Source of the DNA: Sequoia sempervirens
Taxonomy: Eukaryota > Streptophyta > Pinopsida > Cupressales > Cupressaceae
Reading direction: 5' to 3'
NCBI GenBank assembly: GCA_007258455.2
Contig: VDFB02252616.1
Span: 116,638,128 to 116,702,127 of the forward strand
Length of the DNA stretch: 64,000 nucleotides
The position numbers were made by a program, and so were the translations under genes. The notes under the pieces were generated by a model that worked only from the letters and a program-made list of their open reading frames with translations, was not told the origin of the DNA and made no database searches. Positions 50,786-61,531 of the stretch are shown here, in pieces. Numbering within the stretch: the first letter of the stretch is position 1; each line of letters begins with the position of its first letter.

Positions 50786-52186
50786 AGGAGTATCCTCTTT
50801 TAGGATGATTGGTGGACTGGAAATGGTCCTCTTAAATATGAGCATTGGGCTGCTCCTTTTAGGGAGTTCTACATTGGCACCTTTGGCTTATATGTGGCTA
50901 ATTATTTTGTTGATGGAAAATGGAAAAGGACTAATTTGGTGAATAGGGATCTTGAGCTTCTCTACTAGTTCTTATCTCTGATTCATATCCCGACGTCCTC
51001 CTACTGATAGAGTGGTTTGGAATTTTTCTCCTAATGGTTTACTTTCTATGAATTCTACATTTTGTAATCAGACTCACATTTTTGGCCCTTCTCCTATGTG
51101 GGGAATCTTTGGAATTTGAAGCTTTTACCTAAAGTCAATATATGTTTATGGCTTTTGTGTCACAATAAAGTCTCAACTATTAATAATATTTGGAAGAGGG
51201 GTTATGCTTTGCCTAATAGATCTTTCTTGTGCAAGGAGGCTACCGAGGATGTTAATCACTTATTTGTTGGTTGTTGTTTCTCCTTGGAGGTCTGGTCCCA
51301 TGTTCTTTTATGGAATTTATCTTGGGTATTTCCTTCTTCAATTATTATCTTATGGTCTCAATGGTTGGCTCCTTCACCTAATCCTATGCTATCCTTGTTA
51401 TGGTCACTCATTGTGCCGCATGTGGCTTGGGGCCTCTAGAAAGAATGAAATACTAGAATTTTCCATGATACATAGCTTGCTCCTTCAAGACTTTCTTTCA
51501 AAATTTGTGAGGCTATAAAATAAAATTTCCTCTTCGAAATGGTTTTGGTGAACTATCATGGATCTAAGGTCTTTGTTTCTGATTATGATTTGATGGTTTC
51601 TAGCAAACCAGTGGAATCTTTCTTTTGATATCTCCTAGCTTGTGAAGAAGCCTAAATCTTCAAAGGAGGGAGTGTTCTAGAAAGCGCCTCCTCAGGGTTG
51701 GTTTAAAGTTAACTTTGATGGTGTGACCAAGGGTAACCCAAGACCTGCTAGTTGTGATGAAGTGTTACATGATTATCATGGTAGGTTTGTCTTTGTAGTG
51801 GAAATCCCTTTGGGATCCTATAAAAACCATTTTGTAGAGGAATTCACAACCTATCATGGCCTCCAACATGCAAAAGAGGAAGGGTTAGGAAAATTTGGCT
51901 GGAAAGTGATTCTCTTAACATTGTTAATTGTTTAAAGAAGAAGTATCCTCCCTCATGGTCCATTTTACATATCATCGAGGATACTTTATCACTTCTAAAC
52001 TCTTTTGATGAATTCTTTTTGTCACATGTATTTCATGAAGCTAATTCCTTAGCTGATGGATTTACAAATGGGGGGGTTTCATCTCATAAGTGTTGGCATT
52101 CTCATGATGTCATCCTAGTTAAAATTCAAATCATTATTAATCATTATCAAATATTATGTCAAGTTGGTGGTCCTTTTGGGTTGTAG
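50786..52186 (+). pseudogene. LINE-C ORF2, second part: zinc-binding region and RNase H (broken)
   Basis: Coding resumes with RSILF. Fragments include FLCKEATEDVNHLFVGCCF (zinc-binding, about 51230) and WSQWLAPSPNPMLSLLWSLI (about 51360). RNase H begins VNFDGVTKGNPRPAS (51710) and ends SHVFHEANSLADGFTN (about 52030), keeping the His and final Asp that LINE-B has partly lost. The stop is TAG at 52184-52186. Several frameshifts occur, so it is inactive. Confidence 0.8.
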
Positions 52187-52435
52187 AGGATATTTATTTT
52201 AGTTTTATCTCCTATCTATTTGGATTAGACATAAGGAGTTCAAAACTTTTATGTTTAATAATTGCAAATCTTGTGGTAATGAGTTGAAGGATGTGGTCAT
52301 TATTTATGGTATCCCTAAAGTTGTCAAGTTCACACGGATTATGGGGGCTTTATTCTTTTGTATTTGTAACTTTCTTCTTGTTTTTTTGTGATCCGGACTA
52401 AGGAGAAAGTGACGGTGTGGGGTGCTCTTGCTACC

Positions 52436-53192
52436 ATGGGGGTGATCATTGCAGACAAGAACTTGTTACTTGTGATGAGTTTAGAGACAATGCTATGGTG
52501 TGGGAGATCATGGAGAAGTGAGGAATGTTCCCTTATCTTCTTAAGCTTCATGGTTTTGATTTGTAGGTCTTTAAGGAGTTAGTTAATGAATGGAAAAATT
52601 GTGTGATGTGTGTTCTTGGTGTGGAGGTTAACATCATGAAGAGCTTCATTTTTGAAGTGATGGGGTTACCTACTAAGGGGAATAAATTCTTCAAGGACCA
52701 TTCAGCCTTTGAGTGTGCTCTAGCTAATTTTTTCAAGGATAAGGAACAGGTTAAGCTTGAGAGTTTGGGGTGTGGAGGGTATGACCACTTCTCCATCAAG
52801 CCCATTTGGAGGGATGCCATCTTGGCTATCATGAGGTATTTTACCTTAGATGACATATTTTTGGTCATCTATGGTTTCTATTTCATGTTGTTAAACCATT
52901 TTAGGCACAATAATTTGGTTTCTTTTCCCTTCTATTTGTTGTTATTGATGGAAAATGGTATTGTGGAGAACAGAAAAAATCCTAAACCCATTTTACATGA
53001 GGGGTTTATGCTTCTAATTATGGATTTCATTAAAGCTAAGTATGTCCCTAAAATTCCTAAGATCTCTAGTGGTCATAAATGTAAGGATGCCCCTCCTGGT
53101 TATGAAATGGGGGATTCTATTGATGAGTGATTAGGGGAAGATGAGACAGGGTCTTCGGAGGAAATTTTGAACTTAGTGAAAGCTGGTGGTTG
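52436..53192 (+). pseudogene. LINE-C ORF3, first part: accessory-protein globular domain
   Basis: Begins 249 nt after the ORF2 stop (259 nt in LINE-B). Homologous blocks in order: the SCEKIKANAKIW-type start is TCDEFRDNAMVW here; then FIFEVMGLP, LGCGGYDHFSIKPIWRDAI, MRYFTLDDIFLVIYGFYF, LLNHFRHNNLVSFPFYLL and LHEGFMLLIMDFIKAKY. Residues 1-210 therefore match LINE-B ORF3 closely; the rest is cut by the next insertion. The main frame is open from 52603 to 53130. The function is unknown. Confidence 0.75.
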
Positions 53193-54694
53193 ATGAGAGA
53201 TTCAAAATACTTTCATTTTATGTTTAAAATACTTTATTTTTGTTAATTAACATGATTGGCAGTTAATTATAGATTAACATATTTACTCATTTTTCTTTAT
53301 GTTTAGCTAAATTAGTGGATATATTTGAAGTAATGGTTTATGTTAGATGCATTACTTTATGATGTTAATAAAGAGATTACTATGTTGCATTGATCTTTTA
53401 CTACCATAATTGTTATCCTTTTCCTAAGGGTTTTGAACAGGGTATTTTAAAGATTGATGATGTGGTTAAACTCTCTGTTTTATCAAGGGAAATAATCATG
53501 CCATTTGATGGGCCCGGCTGGATGATGAGTCACTCAAGTCCAAATCGGCTTCTTTGTAGTCAGTTATGGAACTTCTACTTCCAGTGCCAATCTGGCATAT
53601 TTCTCTATGTCCTGCATTAGTCCTATTTTAGTTTCGCTTTAGTTTTTTTCCAATCTTTAGCTAGATGCCTTGAATCTTGGCAGTTAATCGCCATGTTGTA
53701 AATTCAATAAGGATATGTTATAAATATCCATGTTTCAGTTTTAAATAGAAGTTAGATAATTTTCAACCAAATTTTTGTAATTGATGGCAATACTTTGTTC
53801 TATGTCCCACTTTGATCAAACTAAATGAAAGAAAGAAGTTAACTCAATCACTATGTTAAGGGATTTTACCCGAGGAAGATCAGGGCCTGCTCAACCAAAG
53901 GGATCGATCTTGTGTTGGTATTTTACTAAGTTATGACATTTCTAGTTATTGATATTAAATATGAAGTGTTAGATGTTAATTCTGGAATGATAAGTTGTTG
54001 AATCGTTTTTAGTCGTTGAATGATAAATATGGATAGTTACTTCTGTTTGAATCACTTTTGAATTTAGTTTATTATGTTTAGATTAAGTGGTTAGAATCAT
54101 TATAAGATTTATTAGATTAATCATATTTAGATGTTGTTTGAAATAATTAAGTTTAGTAATTATTTGTTGAGTTTAATTAGAAGTAATGATGGAGACTTAT
54201 GAAAAGATGAAATTGAAGTTAGTTGAAATTTTTTTCTTGGAAATTAGTGTTTATGTTTTCTAGATTAATTATCTTTTAATTTTTCTAGATTAATTGTCAT
54301 TTTCTTGCAATTCAATTATGTTCTTAAAATAGTATTTAATTTCTAGCAAATCTTAAGATAGATTTCCTTTAAAGCAAAATAGAATTAATTTGGATTTCGT
54401 ATTTTAAATTAAGAATTAAAGTAGATGTTATTCTTCTCCATGAATCGGTCACAATCAAGTCCAATGAAGTTGGAAATAAGTCAACAAAACTTTAGTTTAG
54501 GACATAAGATATAATAAATCCTTAGGAATTAGTCGTTGCAGTTTAGCACTTGAGAGCTCCTGAAGAGCTCCTAAAGGAGCTAAATCGATACATGAAGTCA
54601 TTGTTTATAGTGCAAAACCCCCTAAAAATCCATGACAACCATCCTTATCGCATATAGCTCTGAGACACACCTGGTTTGATAAATAATTGATTAA
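53193..54694. mobile_element. LTR-like insertion inside LINE-C ORF3
   Basis: A stretch of about 1.5 kb, absent from LINE-B at this position, begins TGATGAGAGATTCAAAATAC and carries a TATA-like TTATAAATA near 53720. It has no coding domain. It probably is a solo LTR or other non-coding element. The exact end is unclear (about 54668 or 54694), and no convincing target duplication was found. Confidence 0.45.
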
Positions 54695-55789
54695 ATGATG
54701 CAAGTTGTGACATCGACCTTTCCCATAAGTGGTAAGAAGTTGAAGAAGAATCCTAACTCTGAGGCTTCTCATTCTTGGTCAGGTAGGTATCATATGGATG
54801 TGGATATGGAGGAGGTTCCTTCTACTAGTGTTAAGAGTGCAGCTAAGGGAAAGAAAGGGAGTAAAAAAGAGGCTAAGTTGGCTCACAGGAAAGGTAAAGG
54901 CATGGCAGGGGAAGGGGATAAAGGGTTTGTGGATAACTCCCCTAATTGGACTGAGATTGTTGCTCATTATGGTCGAGGTAATGTGCAAGGTGTTTTTGAA
55001 GATGGGAAGGGTTAGTTGGAATTGTTGGTGAACACCATTGTTCAATATAAGAAGGTTGAGATTGATGTGGTTAACTTGGATGATTCTCCTATTCATGGTG
55101 ATTCAAAGGGAAAAGTCAAGGTTTCTAAGGACCAACTTGAGAGGTGGGTTAATCTTAAGGAATAGCCTCTCAATTGGGAGAAGCTTAATATAGATATTGT
55201 GTTTAGACTGGCTGAGGATGGAATGGGAAACCTCCTTTCTCTGTTCAGATGGCTTCTTTCAGAGGTCAAAGAGATTAACATCAAAATGAATACTATGTAT
55301 AATATCAATGTCGGTTTGGTCAATAATAGTAAAATGGAATGGACCGTGCACAACAACGCTAAAACTATGAATGTTGTTCTTGATAGGGTGGTGGTAGATG
55401 CTGCTAAACTAGGTAGGGATAATGAGTCTACGTTGGTTTCCCTTGAGGAAAAAGTCAATAAAATCTATGAATACATGAGTACTATTGTGCAGGTCAATAG
55501 TCAGTCTCTCCATACTAGTTCCCATGGGCTCACTATTCTGAATGAATTTAAGCTTGCATGTGGACTGGGAAACCACTTGATTTAATGAGAACATGGAGGA
55601 TTTTGTTGAATAGGGTTAGAAAAATTTGATGGAGAAGAGCAAGGATGTGGGGTTGTGTGTTAGAAGAAGAAGCAAGACCAAGAAGAGGGTTGCATTCCTA
55701 TTTAGGAGCTATATGATGTGGTGGAGATGAATAAGAATGTCATCTCCAGTAATTTAGAAGCTATTAAGATTTTAGAAAAGTTACAGTAG
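54695..55789 (+). pseudogene. LINE-C ORF3, second part: basic linker and helical tail
   Basis: A Lys-rich linker (KGKKGSKKEAKLAHRKGKG, about 54840) is followed by a helical segment (FRLAEDGMGNLLSLFRWLLS near 55200, then EEKVNKIYEYMSTIV near 55450) and SKTKK, which is shared with LINE-B. The end LEAIKILEKLQ with a TAG at 55787-55789 parallels LINE-B's KELI stop. From there to the tail is about 180 nt in both elements. TAG and TAA stops interrupt it. Confidence 0.6.
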
Positions 55790-55994
55790 TCTTTGTTGTT
55801 AGTGTTTTTTTTATTGTTGTTTTGATGATGGTTTAGCTGTTGGTTTGGAAATGCTTATTCTTTAATAGCTAATTTTGTTTTTGTGGTTTATTTTTGTCCT
55901 TGTGTTTATTTTTTGCGGCCTGTTCTCATTGTAAAGGGTTTCAGGACCCCTTCAAAACTTATTTTTCCTTAATCAAAAACTCTTTTGATTACTA

Positions 55995-56288
55995 CATATA
56001 TGAACACGCTATTTAATTTTTTATTATTTAAAAAAATACAATATTTATATTATTACGTATACATTAACATATTTATATATAACTAGGACATATGTAGAGT
56101 TATTTTATTTATTTTTTTAAGATGTTGACACATACATAAGTAAAATTTAGTAAATGTCATAAAATATGGTGTATATATGAAAGGTAAATTTGATCTATAT
56201 ACATTCTATATAATGTGGTTCATTTATTTGGTTAGATGTGTGCTATTAAATACATGGATTATATGAGGGTGATCCCATAATACTGGTT
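55995..56288. other. AT-rich spacer between LINE-C and the copia element
   Basis: About 290 bp of AT-rich DNA; no gene seen. Confidence 0.5.
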
Positions 56289-56293
56289 TACAA

Positions 56294-56620
56294 TGTAAGA
56301 TTTGATGAAAAACAAATCTATTAAGCCCAAGAAACCTGCATGCAAAAACCTGTCACAAGGAAGAAATTTGTAGGAAACAAAACAAGGGTTTTGCTCTAAC
56401 AATATGCAAGAATGTATTATCAGACTGAAAAAAGAACATCAAGAAGTGAATACAATACAAGAGATCAATCCTTATAAAGGAGATCAACACCAAAAAGGAA
56501 AACCTAGCCCTAAGGTGAGTGCATTTAATAATTTAATATTAATTGTTAAATGACTAATATGTGTGCATAAAGTGAAATCTTAAGAGGAGAGTAAAGTTAA
56601 TTAATTACTTTACTCTACCA
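56294..56620 (-). repeat. Copia 3' LTR
   Basis: On the minus strand it runs from TGGTAGAGTAAAG to ATCTTACA. A TATAAGG motif lies at about 56471-56480. Confidence 0.95.
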
Positions 56621-56630
56621 CTCCCCCTTA
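56621..56630 (-). promoter_or_regulatory. Polypurine tract
   Basis: Minus-strand AAGGGGGAG directly precedes the TGG start of the 3' LTR. Confidence 0.8.
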
Positions 56631-56841
56631 AGATGAGCTACAATGGAGCTACAAACAATGCAGAAGAAAGCAAAGGAACTACAATGCAACAGAGGGTCTT
56701 GACAACAGGGCCTGATTAGGTACCCGAATACAACAAAATCTCTATAAAGCGGAGTAAAGGAGAAAACCCAGTGGGAAAAAAACTCCTCTCCAAAAAGAGA
56801 TAAAGAAACATGCTGAAAAAAAACATGAAGGAAGGAAGGCC

Positions 56842-59800
56842 TCATTGAGACCCCCCAAGGACAACTTCCTTCACCCCAAGCATGGAGCGCAACTGAAGAT
56901 AGCGCGGAGATGCCAAAGGTTTAGTGAAGATGTTTGCAACCTGCTCCTTTGTAGGAATGTACTCCAAGATGAGAGAGCCATCCTGACTAGCTAACACTGT
57001 TGCATGGTACTCAACCTCTATAGATGATAATGCAATAGCAGACTGCTTCTTGCAAGACCATGTGATAGGACCAGAACCAAGGCAAAAAACAAAGCCAGAA
57101 GTAGACTTCCGATCGTTGACATCACCAGCCAAATCGGAGTCAGTGAAGCCAATGATGTGAGGGGATCCTGAAGTGTAGTGAATGCCATAATGAGTGGTGC
57201 CCCGAATGTACCTCAAAATATGTTTGGCTGCTTGCCAATGGCTCTCATGAGGATCATGGGAGAACCGAGAGACAAGGCCAACCGCAAAGGAAAGATCAGG
57301 ACGAGAATGTGTCAGGTACAACAAACTACCAACCAACTACCTGTATAAAGTGGGGTCTACTGAAGGAGTAGAGCAAGTGGAAGACAAAACAACACCTGAC
57401 TGAAATGGAGTGGGGGCAGACTTGCAATCAAGAATGCCAAATCGTTGAAGCATATCAAGAGCATACTTCTGAAATATGGAAATCCCATCTGAAGATTGAA
57501 TAACCTGAAGACCCAGAAAGAAGTGCAGGAGACCAAGATCTGTCATCTCAAACTGCTCCATCAAAGCTCTCTGAACACTCTGAATCATGGAGGATGAGCT
57601 ACCTGTAATGATGAGATCATCTACATATAGCACAAGAATCAAAAGATCACCCTCCTGACGCTGAATATACACTGTGTGATCGGAATGACAAGCGTGTGAA
57701 GTGAGAGGAAAGCAAGAAAGAGTCCATCTTCTCATACCAAGCCCGAGGGGCTTGTTTGAGACCATACAATGAACGCCAAAATCTGCAAACCAAAGAAGTG
57801 TCCTACACAAATCCCTGAGGCTACTCCATATAGATCTCCTCATGTAGGTCTCCTTGCAAGAAGACACTCTTCACATCCATCTGAAATACTATCCATCCCT
57901 GTGAAGCTGCAAGTGAAAGTACCAGGCGTATAGAATTCATCTTGGCGATAGGAGCAAAGGTCTCAGAGTAGTCAATACCCTCTACCTGAGAAAACCCCTT
58001 CGCAACAAGACGTTCCTTATACTTATCAATAGAACCATCTGCAGCATACTTGGTACAGTACACCCACTTGCACCGAACCAACTTTCTTCCCTTAGGAAGA
58101 GGACAAAGATCCCAAGTATGATTCTTCATCAAAGAAGAATACTCCTCATCCATGGCCCTATCCCACTCAAGGTGACTGTCACCTCTGAAAACTTTTGAGG
58201 ATCATCCAAAATGGCATGACTCAAAAGACTAGAACCAGATGTATGAGCACGAGTACGACGAGTATTTGAAGGATCACCTACCAAAGAACCAGCTGCATCA
58301 ACGATTGAAACGGGCCCACCTACGGAGCAACTGGTGGTGGTGGAGATGGTGGATCATCATCTACATCATCCTCAAGAGATAAGTAATCCTCAAGAGATGA
58401 AGAGGGAGGAGTAGGCAATGAGGGAGAAGTTGGTGATGGAGAATCCATCTGAGGATAGCGCTCATCAAACTGGACATCCCACTGAAACAAGACCTCTCTG
58501 GAATCAAGATCAAACAACTTGTACGCCTTAACATCCTCACAATAGCCAACAAATATGAGTGGTTGGCTCTTCCTCTCCATGGCTTTCTGTTGAGCATCGG
58601 GAATAAATGCCCAAGCCTCACTACCAAAAACTCGGAATGTAGAAACATCAGGCTTGACATGGGTCCAAGCCTCCTCAGGAGTCATATGTCGCAATGCCTT
58701 ATGAGGCATCTGATTCTGAATATAATTGGCACAATTGACTGCCTCAGCCCAGAATGAAGAACTCATAGCTCGAGGCTGTATCATATAATTCTCCATCTCC
58801 CATAAGGTTATGTTCTTTCTCTCAGTGACACCATTCTACTGAGGGGTGTAAGGGACTGTAAACTGATGTTGTAAACCATCCTCAGTGCAAAAATCTGTAA
58901 AAGCCTGATTAACATATTCCCCCCCATTATCTGTGCGTATCCTCCTGATAGAAAGTCCAGATTGCTTCTCCACAAATGTCTTAAAAATCCTAAATGAGTC
59001 AAAGACATCAGACTTGTACTTAAGAAAGTACACCCATGTACGTCTGGAGAAGTCATCAATAAAAGTGAGCACATAGCGGGCCCCTAAAAAGGAAGGAGTC
59101 AGAAAGGACATAAGATCACTGTGTACCAACTCTAGGGGTGCCCTAGCACGAGTGGCTCAACCCTTAGGAAAAGGATCTTGATGATGTTTGCCAAGAACAA
59201 AACCTCGACATACACCATCAGTACAAGAAATCTGTGGGAGCCCAATCACAAGTTCCTGAGTACTCATCTCCTATAGATATCTGTAATTGACATGGCCAAA
59301 ACGCTCATACCAAAGCCTGCTCACTGAATCTGCATGTGCTATAAGAGAGGAACCAACAGTGTCTGAACTCTCAAAGCCATCAAATCTGTATAAACGTGAT
59401 GCAGAATCCACACTCCCAGTAGCCACAACCAAGTCAGGATCATGAAGGTCTCAAATAACCACATCATGTGGTGAGAACTCAACTATCTTACCAGAGCCAG
59501 AGTGGAAAATTTGATAAACAGATAGAAGGTTTGTCGAAATGTTAGGAACCAGAAGCACATCCTGTAGACAACCACCATCCAATGAAACAATACTTGAACC
59601 TTGAACTGAAAGTTGTGCTGAGTCACCAACTACAATATGTTTAGTGCCTGTAGGGGCAAGAACGGTGACCAAATCCTCTGTGTGTGTCATATGGTGAGAG
59701 GCACCAGAATCTAGAATCCAAGTGGATTCTAAGGACAATGCTCGTGCAAAAAGAGCATGACCTTTCCCTGTGGGTTGTGAAGGAGGCTGAGGTGCATTGA

Positions 59801-60689
59801 TATTATGTTGTTGCATGGCTTCCTCCAAAGCCTCTAAACATTTCCAACACCTGGAAACTGGATGTCCTTCCTTGCCACAAAAACTACAAGGATCTCCGGA
59901 TTTCTTCTTAGTCTTGGAGGAAGACTCACCAGACTTCGAAGATTTTCCCTGTGTAGAATTCCACTGTGGTTTTGAATTAGACTTAGGTGGTGGCTTGGAC
60001 GGATTCTCACTAGCCCTTGAATCTTTCTTAGGCTTCAGTTTCTGCTTCTGTTTTCCTTTGGAGGACTGGGCTACCAATGCTTGGTTTTGTGAACCTAAAA
60101 GTGAATCCAACTACTTGAGCTTGGCTTGCTCACGAGTCAGATGATCACAAAAGACCTCAAAAGAAGGCATGAAATGTCGAGCACCCAAGGCATCCATGGT
60201 GGAATAGAAGGTCGAAGAGAAGATCTGAAATGGACCCCGAAGCTTGGAGAGAATTAGGAAGATGCACTCTGTATCAGTCTTAATTTTTCCACAACCCTGC
60301 AAGATAGATCTTTGCTATTTGAACTTCATCAGAAAGTCCTCAATGGAGGGAAACAAATCAGGTACCAAAGAAGTTAACTCGACCTCAAGCTGCAAAGCTC
60401 TGAACTGATTGACAGTACCAAAAATTCCATCAAACTTGGTCCAAATGGCTCGAGGAGTGAGACAACCATCAAGATGAAACAGGAGACTGTCAGAAATGTG
60501 TAAATCCATCAATCCCATAGCCTGATCCATATTGTTCCTGTGCTACATAACCTCAAAGGGGCGAGTCAACTAAGGCTGAACCTCATCCAAACAGGACCAT
60601 AACCCTCGAGACTGGAGAAGAGTCATCATGCAACCCTTCCAAGTGTGATAATTATTCGATGTGAGAGGTTCAATAGATCTATCGGCCAT
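56842..60689 (-). pseudogene. Copia Gag-Pol polyprotein (broken by stops and a deletion)
   Basis: The start at 60689 is the ATG of MADRSIEPL, after a 500-nt leader. Domains in order: gag; zinc knuckle CSFCGKEGHPVSRC (about 59880); protease WILDSGASHHM (about 59720); integrase core HSDLMSF with FIDDFSRRTWVYF, RTDNGGEYVNQAF and PYTPQ-stop-NGV; a WAEAVNCANYIQN/GYCEDVKAYKLFD region; RT with WVYCTKYAADGSIDKYKERL, VFQMDVKSVFLQG and intact LYVDDLIITG (about 57620); RNase H with FTDSDLAGDVNDRKSTSG and the ending EYIPTKEQVANIFTKPL. Between LASQ and LILEYIPT about 60 residues are missing. The stop is TGA at 56842-56844. The frame is otherwise well kept, with point nonsense mutations and a damaged stretch near 58150-58320. 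Confidence 0.92.
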
Positions 60690-60935
60690 CTTGTGAACTG
60701 TGCCTCAACTGCTCTAAAGAATTTACTGATGAAATAGACTACAGATCTGGATAGCAATCGTCGGTAAAAAAAACTTTCAAGTCAAAGTACGGCGCCCGTG
60801 GGGGTTTGAAGTTTTGCCTTTTCAGATCTTCCAACACAGACATCGGCTCATGCACGATGTTTAGAGAAATAAAGTGCAAGACTGGTAAATGATACTAGGA
60901 AGGACACCACTATGAATAGCATAGAGAAGGACACC

Positions 60936-61027
60936 CAAAAAAATGCCAGATCTAATGCATGCGCTTGTAAAAAATGCTAAAAAAATGCCAGATCTGATGC
61001 ATACACTTGTAAAAAATGCTAAAAAAA
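60936..61027. repeat. Two 42-bp tandem units in the copia leader
   Basis: ATGCCAGATCT(A/G)ATGCAT followed by CTTGTAAAAAATGCTAAAAA occurs at about 60943 and 60985, inside the 5' untranslated leader. It is a local duplication. Confidence 0.75.
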
Positions 61028-61187
61028 TTTTGATTTCTTTTTTAACAAAAAAAATCGTTGGGCAAGGAATACTAGATTTGAAAACTACACCTAGAACCTC
61101 TCAAATTAGCCAAAGAATCCCAAATTTCTTTTATCAAACCCTTGCTCCCTTTTTTTTTTCAAACATGAACAAGCTACAACAGATCCA

Positions 61188-61199
61188 GCTCTGATACCA
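61188..61199 (-). promoter_or_regulatory. Primer-binding site, initiator-Met tRNA type
   Basis: Minus strand TGGTATCAGAGC directly follows the LTR end (ACA), matching the 3' end of plant initiator-Met tRNA used by many Ty1/copia elements. Confidence 0.92.
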
Positions 61200-61526
61200 T
61201 GTAAGATTTGATGAAAAACAAATCTATTAAGCCCAAGAAACTTGCATGCAAAAACCTGTCACAAGGAAGAAATCTGTAGGAAACAAAACAAGGGTTTTGC
61301 TCTGACAATATGCAAGAATGTATTATCAGACTGAAAAAAGAACATCAAGAAGTGAATACAATACAAGAGATCAATCCTTATAAAGGAGATCAACACCAAA
61401 AAGGAAAACATAACCCTAAGGTGAGTGCATTTAATAATTTAATATTAATTATTAAATGACTAATATGTGTGCATAAAGTGAAATCTTAAGAGGAGAGTAA
61501 AGTTAATTAATTACTTTACTCTACCA
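61200..61526 (-). repeat. Copia 5' LTR
   Basis: 327 bp, same length as the partner, six mismatches. The TATAAGG motif at about 61376-61386 (minus strand) is the likely core promoter. The primer site abuts it. Confidence 0.93.
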
Positions 61527-61531
61527 TACAA

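Larger units (their letters stand above)
56294..61526 (-). mobile_element. Ty1/copia LTR retrotransposon, structurally complete, recent
   Basis: Two 327-bp LTRs (56294-56620 and 61200-61526) and a perfect TACAA target duplication (56289-56293 and 61527-61531). In minus-strand order: initiator-Met primer site, leader, gag, protease, integrase, RT, RNase H, polypurine tract. Integrase before RT is diagnostic of Ty1/copia. I count six mismatches and no indels between the LTRs (about 98% identity), so this is the youngest element here. Nonsense mutations and an RNase H deletion disable it. Confidence 0.95.

Noticed and set aside
56842..60689. TAG read as a sense codon (alternative code or readthrough)
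   Set aside because: TAG also replaces Trp, and the elements carry TGA, TAA, frameshifts and deletions too; deamination decay explains it better.
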